A stretch of DNA of 64,000 bases from Volvox africanus. Taxonomy: Eukaryota > Chlorophyta > Chlorophyceae > Chlamydomonadales > Volvocaceae. The notes below the pieces were generated by a model. The model was not told where the DNA came from, did not search any database, and saw only the letters and a list, made by a program, of their open reading frames with translations. Both the position numbers and the translations under genes were made by a program. Of this stretch, positions 56,426 through 64,000 are shown piece after piece. Location of the stretch: NCBI GenBank assembly GCA_030268105.1, contig BSDZ01000094.1, positions 4,126,501-4,190,500 on the forward strand, written 5' to 3'. Positions within the stretch are counted from its first letter, which is position 1. Each line of letters opens with the position of its first letter.

Positions 56426-58010
56426 AATCGATTTCAGCGAATCAAATATATTACCCCAAGGAGCTCCTGAGTGACACGCGCCCTTGTGCAGTATGGCGAC
56501 CAATGCGAACCGACGACGGTTTGCGGTAGCACAGCACAGCGCGGGAGACAGGACAAACGCGAGCTTGCAAGGCCGGACGCCTTGATGGAAGGGTTATAAT
56601 TTTTTATGTATGAGGTCAAGGATCGCCTTGACTTGTAGCACGATCAAATGTACCCTCACGCCGACGAGGGACCGTGGTACGCCCTGGTGATCTGGCTTAG
56701 AAGAATTTAATAATTGAAGATAAATGTATGTCTTATATACCTTTTATAACAGCCCGTCCATGCATTCATGTTCCGTGCAGTTGCCCTATTTGCATGCTGT
56801 GCTGAGCGTGCAATGACCTGTGCGATGCGCAGCGTGGAAAGAACTGTACAACAGCTCTCTCTTTAAGCAGTTCATTAGAGAATCGCTTACATGATGCCGT
56901 CCTTAAAAAGCACGGTCGTTGTGTGCAAACATTAATTTATACTATAGTTTTCCGCGTTCCAATTCACTACTTATTATGCTTAAAAAGTGCTGAATGCTAT
57001 GGCTGCGCTAGTAGGTCCGCCATTATTTCCTGTATAAAAATATTCATTTCTAAATACATTGTGATCGGAGAGCAGCAGGAGGAACTGGAAAAAACTGACG
57101 CAAGCCGCTGCCATCAGCGCAGCAGTGTTTCTCAGCCATTGGGCCATCGGACTTCGTTACGTGTGTCGGAAAGTTCTTTGTATATGGTATACACAGGGGT
57201 TTGTTTAGTGCGGTCTTAAACTAAGATGTCATCCTCTACAGCTGCATGTCATCAACATCTCCCAAAGAGGCCTCTGATCACCTAAATTTAAGGCTCTCAT
57301 GCACGTCATGGGTGAGCGGTACAGGAACTCGGCATTTTGTTTGCCTGCGAAGCTGTGCACGTCCGCCTTACATTTCCGTCTTTTGCGGTTCGTAATCAAA
57401 TGTCTGGCACTCTTGGTAATTGAGCGTTCATCTTAAGCACCGTTCCTTGCAATGGTTGGGATGGCGCGCCAGATGAGGCCGATCTCGCAACTGATACCCG
57501 CATAATGAGCACGTTACAGACAAAGCTTCATGGACATTCACTATCGTCCCAGCACAACGCACCAAAAGAAACCGGGTTGCTAACTGGAAAGGCACGGCAG
57601 ATAAATCCGCAACGTGCAATCTATAGAAGCTTTGGAAACCCATCTGCAGCTATCGCCACATGATTAGGGGATTGGAGGCTCACAAACCACAAAACATCAA
57701 AGAGTGCACTCAACACGCATAACATCACTCAGTCACGACCCTCACACATCACATCTCTTTTCGGCCCTTCTGTAAGATTCCACTATACGACTCTCCGGAC
57801 AACTCTCGCTCAGAACATCTTCCATATAATTCCGACATGTCACCTTTCTACTCTGCTCCACGGATCTGCCACAGGACTTCTAATCGGATTCTGCCAATAT
57901 AACGGACGAAATACGGAATTATAACACGGAAGTAAACCCATCTTAACTATCCTCATCTCATCTAACTATCATCCAAGCAGCTATCAGCCACCCATAACTT
58001 CTGCACAACG
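56426..58010. other. Region upstream of gene B
   Basis: About 1.6 kb with no recognised gene. The distal 400 bp are C/A-rich on the plus strand (CATCAC, CAACAC runs). No polypurine tract precedes repeat copy 2. Confidence 0.4.
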
Positions 58011-59167
58011 TGATAATTAACAATGAAAACGTGCTTATAGAATAATATGTGGTTAAGAACTAATTTATCTTTTCCTATTATTTGTCCCATGTCATCGATG
58101 GATGTGGCGTGCGGCTATGGATTGCGTGCTGTGGTGTGAGTACGTGGCAGTAGTTTCTTCGAATAAAACGGTTAGAAATTTTAGTTCATAAAAGGTTAAT
58201 TTATATTTATAAACAAGGATAGATTCGTTAGATTAATATTGAAAAAAGTTCTCATAGCTTCTACTAAGTGCTTAAAGGCTGGAAGCTGACGGAGCTAGGG
58301 TGCAAGGTTTTTTCTTCATGGGGGTTCCAAAGCTATCGGGTTTAAGACATAAATCGTGTTCAAAAAGAATTTAAACTTCGTGTTTAAGACATCTTTAAGA
58401 CAAGTTTAACATTTCGTGTGAGTGGATATCAGGGTATATCAGGAGAACTTATGTTTTCGTGTTTTCATGATCGCAGTGAACTCAGCACGATCAGCACGAA
58501 GGGTGCAAATACATGCTTCGTGTGTGGTCTGTTAACGTCCTATTAAGCAAACTTAACACCAGCACAAGTTAGCGCCATGCATGTAAGACACCTGAACCCC
58601 CTGAAGAAAACCATGCATGTAGGGCACATTGGTAGCCAAAGCGGTCGAAAACATAAACCAACTGTGCTCAACTCCACACTCTACATTAACTCTCTTCCAC
58701 ACCATCAAACTTCCTAAGCTAACATAATAACTCATAACGCCAACGAATGGCCATGAATGGCCTTGCATATGGAAAAACATGCGCAGACTTCGCTTCTGAG
58801 TATTTGTTTTCGTGTAAGCTCTGAATGGCATACGCCGTGAGAGCATCATTAATGTACACCTTTTCGTCCGTTATCGTTCTATTGCTTATTGTTCTAGAAT
58901 GGATGGTAATGGCGGCAAGGGCCCACCCATCCTTTCCCCACCAACACTTAGGTGTAGACACCTTTTCCAGGTACTCACCGGGCCTGCTCCAGGAGATTGG
59001 TGTGATGCATCTACCGGTCCCTGATGGCAACTTAGGAAAGTCGGCTTTGCTAACATGTGTATTGCTACGGGTCAGGTTGCTATGGAGAGGACGCTGGAGG
59101 TATGACGGACTTAATAGGTGGGAGGTGCCGGACGTATGGTTATTAGAGGTGTAACGTACCGAGGACA
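58011..59167. repeat. 1,157-bp direct repeat, copy 2 (LTR-like ends)
   Basis: Partner of 53239-54395, in the same orientation, nearly identical and ending GAGGACA. The five bases after it (TGGAG) resemble but do not equal the five before copy 1 (TGCAG), so a target duplication is not established. Confidence 0.92.
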
Positions 59168-59596
59168 TGGAGTGCACAACTAAGCTGCCGCTCTGCGTGG
59201 TGATACGCATCAATTAGACACGTTTCTAGCATTTGCCTTTTCCATCTTTTCACTCTCTTCACATTCAGGCATGGCGTCGGGTCCAGCCAGGGGAACTATG
59301 GGCTATCATGTATCATGCTGCTGTTTCCCTGCATTTTGTCGCCCAACTACGGTACGGTGCCCAGCCACGTCAATAGGCATGTTTCTGCAGGCGTAGGCAT
59401 TCGTCGTACTGACGGCAGGAAAATCTTATTTAAATTTTGTATTTTTCCAAAGCGTTGGAACTAACCTCAAAACTTAAGCAGTCACGACATCACGCTTCTT
59501 TCTTTTGGATCTTCCGATCGGGCCTTTGCTGTGCGTAGGCGGGTGGATGATACAGGGATACAATAACTGCAGAGGTGTTTGCAACTGGGCTAAAAG

Positions 59597-59900
59597 CTAG
59601 GGGAGGGCTGCCTCCAGCTTCTGTTGGAGCAGGCGCTCCACGAAGGCGACGATGTGGTCGATGAGGAAGGCAGTGGGGAGCGAGGTGGAGCTGGCCGCCG
59701 GAGCTGGCCGCCGTGGCAGCGGCGTGGGCTGGACGGTGATGGGCCCGTGTGAGCTCATGTCGCAGTTGCTCGACAAGTTGGAGGGCGGCGATCCGGGCGG
59801 CACTGTCGCGCTGGGGTGGTACGCTAGCACGACTGACACGTGAGTGCGAGCGGGACCGGGACCGGGACACTGGGGACGACATAGCTCTTGTCTGGACTTA
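59597..59900 (-). CDS. Candidate 3'-terminal exon of an unrecognised gene
   Basis: The minus strand reads an open segment ending in TSLPTAFLIDHIVAFVERLL and QQKLEAALP before a stop at 59597, preceded by a Pro/Ser-rich stretch. The amphipathic helix at the end looks protein-like and the local GC content is higher than around it. A competing frame is also open and no upstream exons were linked, so this is tentative. Confidence 0.3.
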
Positions 59901-59993
59901 CGGATGGGCGGCCAATTCCTGGTCCACGAGCGTTTGGGCTGAGAGGTCTGGTGTGCGTCGGATGAATAGCCGCCGTAGGGAGGGTGGGTGGGA

Positions 59994-60583
59994 AAAAATT
60001 CCTCAAGGTGACTTGAGAGGCGACGAAGGCTTGGTCCAGCGGGTGCGGGATGTCGCACGCACAATTGCTGAAGTCAACCCGCAGGCGCGGATAGTGCTGA
60101 CTTGGGAGGGCGTCTTGGGGCTCGAGCGACTTGGGAAGCTCCAACATAAAGGTCTCGGATCTTCAAGGTCTCGATCCAGTGTAACAGAGGGGTCGCCTAG
60201 CTGTTAGGTGTAGCTATAACGGCGAGCTCCGAGTGACGGTGCCGTGGGGCACGTAGTGCAAGCTGACTCCTTATGGTTTACATTAGGGTAAGCTATTTAC
60301 AATGGAAAATGAAGTGTCTGTCACAACTATCCAGGCGCCTTAAATAGCGCTGCCTGGCACATAAGGGGGCCTTACGTCTATTCGAAACTGGCGCGCATTC
60401 TACAACCGACACCGTTGTACGAATGCTCGCATGCAAGAAGTCCCATGCGACTTGTCCAAGTTCTATGCGTTAGATTTATAATAACTAATCTATTATTACG
60501 CAATTAAGATATTGTCATAAAAGCCAAATACGACAAGTCAGTTTCACTCGTTCTGGCGCTTCTGCGCCATTCGCCCTGTTGCA
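59994..60583 (-). mobile_element. Diverged, truncated inverted copy of the LTR-like element
   Basis: The reverse complement matches about 459-1056: TGCAACAGGGCGAATGGCGC at one end, then the AACTTGGACAAGTCGCATGG and GCATTCGTACAACGGTGTCG segments, and AGTCACCTTGAGGAATTTTT at the other. Identity is roughly 80-85 percent by eye. The terminal CCTCTGTTACA of the first copy is missing, so the end near 59994 is truncated. No target duplication was found. Confidence 0.82.
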
Positions 60584-61642
60584 ATAACAATAACAAAGAC
60601 TGCTGCCGCCCCAGCAGGATCCTTTCCTTAAAGCCCCGGAGACTGCTGCCAGTATGTATGGCATATACACAAAATTAACACCCAAGCAAGATTCCATTCC
60701 ATTAGTATGGACATTCATATCCATGGCTTATTAAGCGCCAATGATTCAGAACGAACGACGTCGTCCTTATGCAGAGTGCTGGGGTGCCGCAACAATGCAT
60801 GTTCTAGAATGTAAAGGCATAAACGGGATTTTGTGTTCTTCTTACGGTCCATTAGCTCGGTGGCACTGTACGAGTATCGCGAATGTTTTTGGTCGGTTGG
60901 TCTTCAAGTTGGGGTTGTTAGAGTTTTACTCTTTGGATCATTCCTTTCGTGGAAATTATTCCATCCTTATTATAATGCAGCGAAATTTGGTCCGTATCTG
61001 ATTTTTGTCCTCTTAGGACCAAAGTGGTTTATGCCTAGAAATTGGCCGCGTTTCTGCGGGTGGTGGAAAAACCGTATTCCCATGTCGGCACTTTACGTCT
61101 GTCAGCTCCTTACTCTACTGGTCATCATCTCGGATGGATATTAGTCATACATACCCTAATCAAGATACTACATCTGTGGGAAAATGGATTCTTGCTTCAT
61201 TTCATAACTGAGCTCGCGACCTCATCGTTACATAACTACATATTCTCATCTAGGGGGCCGTAACGAGATTATTACGGTGGGGCGGGTTCATAACGGCTAA
61301 CTGCTCGAAAGTCGTCACGTACCGGATGGAAGCTACGGTGAACGGCATTATCCATATAAATATATAAATATAACAACTAAAAGCAAATCGTTAATGTTCT
61401 AGCGTTCCGCAATGGTGGCGCCACGTGCGTAAAAAGGCAGCAGCAGGTGTATTTATTTCCCTGTCTACCTGGCTAATAACTGACCTTCCTCATCGCGCGG
61501 GCCTTTCCATTCTGCCCATATTTTTTCTTCTCAGCGACTGCTACGTACCTAGCCAGGCCATCGGTCGAAAACCGTGAAGCCCGCGGTGGACTATCTATCA
61601 CCAAGGTTTAGACTACCACGACTTGTCTCCCAGACGACGACG
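60584..61642. other. Intergenic region upstream of the M11 protease gene
   Basis: No convincing gene. One frame (60833-61144) is rich in Phe, Leu and Trp and looks superficially membrane-like, but it has no family motif and no splice support. The last 200 bp should include the protease promoter. Confidence 0.4.
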
Positions 61643-62893
61643 ATGGGAATCTGGGCTGCCTGCGTACTAGTACTCGCGGTTTTTTGTGCGGCGGAGTCGG
61701 TCGATATTGGTAAGTGGAGTAAGTAGTCCTTCGTCACGTAGATAGATATCAACACCACCTGCGTGCCCTTCAAACTTCTATGGTTTCGTTTCGAGCCGTG
61801 ATGTATGCTGGTGGCAAAGTGGTTGCATGACCGCTGGGATGCTGGACCAAGTGTCATATTACGGAGGGGCGTGCCGCCATGTCAGGCATTGACGCACAGG
61901 CCTTACTGATGACACCTTACTGTACTCCCTACTTAACCATTTAGACGACTTGCTTGCTGCCTTCCTGTTCATCCCCCATGCCTTTACTGCTGGTGCAGAC
62001 GACAGCACATCACCAACCAAGGCACCGGCGAAACCTTTCAGATCCCCAACACCTCCACCCGACCCGAATGTGCCCACAACTACCCTAATTGGGGAGCTTA
62101 AATTCGTGGATACCCACGATGGACAGTCCCGATATACACTGACTTTATGACGGCGATGGAAACGTGACACCTTTCGCACACTTCTTTCAACCCCAAGATG
62201 TTGACAACACGAGTAGTACTCTCGTATCACCCGGCGACATTGTTCAAATGGTAAATGCATGCTGGACTTCCTGCCTCCGCGTACCAGCTTAATTTGCTGA
62301 TTATCATTTCCCCCAAAGTAGTTCCACCAAAATACGTAGGCATATGTATGTGATATATTGCTCCACAATACGCAGTCGCAATCGTCAACATCTTTGCCGA
62401 ACGAATGAAAGTGTCGCGTTTCCGTCGTTCCCGCCGTTTGGCTATGAATTTCATGATCTATTGCCACTGCTACGGTATCAAGGACGCTGCACAACCCGCA
62501 TATATATTATATACACATATAAATGTCCGGGTCAATATTATACGTGCGTGTACATTGTGAAAATGGCGACAGGCATGCGGATTGTGCAGCGGTTGAGTGT
62601 ATGTATATTTCATGCCATTCAGCAGGCATATATATGTATATATCAATTATGCGAAGCGAGGATTACCTACATACGTAGGTACACAGTGCCCGCACGCACA
62701 GTAATAATGCATGCATTGCTTCCCTTCGTGTTGTGTTATGCCCTTCTTAAAATGCCAATAAAGAGCTCGTGAGTTCACGACAGATCAGGAATGATCGTAT
62801 AGTAGTCAGTATATATCATCATGTTTCATGATATAGACAACGCCTACCAAGCCCCGACACCAATTATCTATCTATCTATCTATCTACTATCTA

Positions 62894-62953
<60 letters not shown>

Positions 62954-64000
62954 TCATACGTTAGATAGGTATCTGGAGTCCCGACATACGAGCAATCATG
63001 AAAAAATAACGGTCTTCCTCCTGTCTGCAACTGTCACTAAGAAAATCTATCCATCCCTCACACACACGTCCACGGATGGACCTACGTACCTGCAGGATTT
63101 CGTTCTTGGTCGGCCCAATTACTGCGGCGCCTGCCCCGCTGGTGAAAGCGAGACCTGTTCCTGGCCCCTGGAGGACAACACACAGGCCTGTATGAGTGCC
63201 AGTCATGTATCTCTCATCGTTCCAGCCCATTCCCTAGCTGGATTTGACCTCAACAATCCCAACCAGGGCACTGCCTTAAACATCAATTATAGACTGCTCA
63301 TCATGATTTTGGACTACAGCGCGTCCGGTTTTGCGCCCTCCCTGGACGTGGACACGGTTACCAAGCTGTACATGGGTCCAACAGCGACGGCAATGGGGGC
63401 ATTGCTGAAAAGTTCAAAGAGTGTTTGTATGGAAAGTTTGGCATAAGCTACTTCCCAGCAGCAGTGGTTAAGCCGGCCTGCTCCACCGCCGTTACCAGCG
63501 GGTGCAGCTGGTGGGCTATCTCCTCGGGAGCCGACGCCGCCGCTAAGGCACAACTGGGCCTGCCGTTCTTTTCAAACTTAACATACTATACTTACGTAGT
63601 GCCACTCGGGATGCAAAGTGTGTGTCCTTGGGCAGGTCTGGCCCTGCTGCCAGGGAGGCAAACGTGGCTTCAAACCAGAGGCTATGGTGTCCTCCGCTCC
63701 GCAACTGTAATGCAGGAGACCATCCACAACTTCGGTGAGCTACGTATGCGGATAGGGGATGCAGGCTGGTTATTGGCGGGCGCGCGTGTACATGCATGCA
63801 GAAATGGGGGCGCAGGACCTTACTGTTAATCGAAGGGAAAGCTAATTAGGTGTATGTCATCATGCGCTATCGCACCCTACTGTGTTACAGTTATGTCGAA
63901 TGGCAGGATAATTTATAGTCAAAAGGACAAATCCAGGTAATGTATACAAGTTTATGCAAATACTCGCTGCAGGGTTCGCACGTTTCCCGACACTATCGTG
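61643..64000 (+). CDS. Gametolysin-like secreted metalloprotease (peptidase M11), partial, apparently frameshifted
   Basis: Exon 1 (61643-61709) is ATG plus a signal peptide (ACVLVLAVFCAAESVD). Exon 2 (about 61999-62251) has a Pro/Ser/Thr-rich hinge, then LIGELKFVDTHDGQSRYTLT, the M11 N-terminal domain. Exon 3 (about 63096-63734) has PNYCGACPAGESETCSWPLE, YRLLIMILDYSASG, CSWWAISSGADAAAKAQLG and VPLGMQSVCPWAGLALLPG. It ends TVMQETIHNFG before a GTGAGC donor. QExxHxxG is the zinc motif in which Gln replaces the first His, as reported for Volvox VMP proteins; the final motif His would be in the next exon. M11 enzymes digest the extracellular matrix or cell wall of volvocine algae. Two frame changes, at about 62150 and about 63390, interrupt the frame. 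Either the copy is a pseudogene or the assembly has indels there. The gene runs off the window. Confidence 0.82.
62866..62952 (+). repeat. (ATCT)n microsatellite
   Basis: About 20 units of ATCT with two CTACT interruptions, within the large second intron of the M11 protease gene. Confidence 0.95.

Noticed and set aside
53239..59167. Complete LTR retrotransposon with gene B region as its interior
   Set aside because: No primer-binding site after copy 1, no polypurine tract before copy 2, no gag/pol-like sequence, and flanking TGCAG/TGGAG do not match exactly. Kept only as an alternative.
60741..61144. Hydrophobic Phe/Trp-rich open frame upstream of the protease
   Set aside because: No start context, splice support or family motif; composition reflects T-rich DNA.
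62866..62952. CRISPR-like or regulatory array
   Set aside because: It is a plain tetranucleotide microsatellite without spacers, in a eukaryotic intron.

Overview
This is a nuclear window from a photosynthetic eukaryote, most likely a chlorophycean green alga of the volvocine/Chlamydomonas group. The sequence shows dense GT-AG introns; a plastid TGD2-type lipid-transport protein; a gametolysin-type (peptidase M11) secreted protease with the Gln-for-His zinc motif described in Volvox; TTTAGGG/TTTTAGGG/TTAGGG telomere-like repeats; and a fragment of a eukaryotic rRNA operon. Lineage is inferred from gene content; no species is claimed.

Layout. 0.46-1.07 kb: a solo-LTR-like element with TG...CA ends and a 5-bp target duplication. 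3.0-6.9 kb (+): an ArsB/NhaD/citrate-type membrane permease. 9.1-36.9 kb (+): one very large gene of about 60 short exons encoding a NOD-like (STAND) receptor of roughly 2,800 residues, made of a TIR-like N-terminal domain, a NACHT ATPase, a winged-helix/helical region and about 25 C-terminal WD40 repeats. Its 3.7-kb intron carries an antisense, decayed SSU-ITS-5.8S-ITS-LSU rDNA fragment and one copy of a ~215-bp repeat; the inverted partner of that repeat lies in another intron of the same gene. 38.8-40.7 kb (-, 5' end unresolved): TGD2-like MCE/MlaD protein. 42.6-47.5 kb (+, divergent): nine-exon secreted Gly/Ala/Val/Pro-rich protein of unknown function. 47.5-61.6 kb: a repeat-rich stretch with an interstitial telomeric tract, two paralogous minus-strand genes (A and B), two near-identical 1.16-kb direct repeats plus a third partial copy, and a truncated inverted copy of the first LTR. 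61.6 kb to the end (+): M11 protease, incomplete, with two apparent frameshifts.

The genes do not form one pathway. The most notable item is the TIR-like/NACHT/WD40 receptor, an architecture expected of an innate-immune or regulated-cell-death sensor. Its exon phases join cleanly across nearly all splice sites I followed, so it appears intact despite the rDNA and repeat insertions. Exon boundaries were read by eye from splice motifs and phase; most should be within a few bases.
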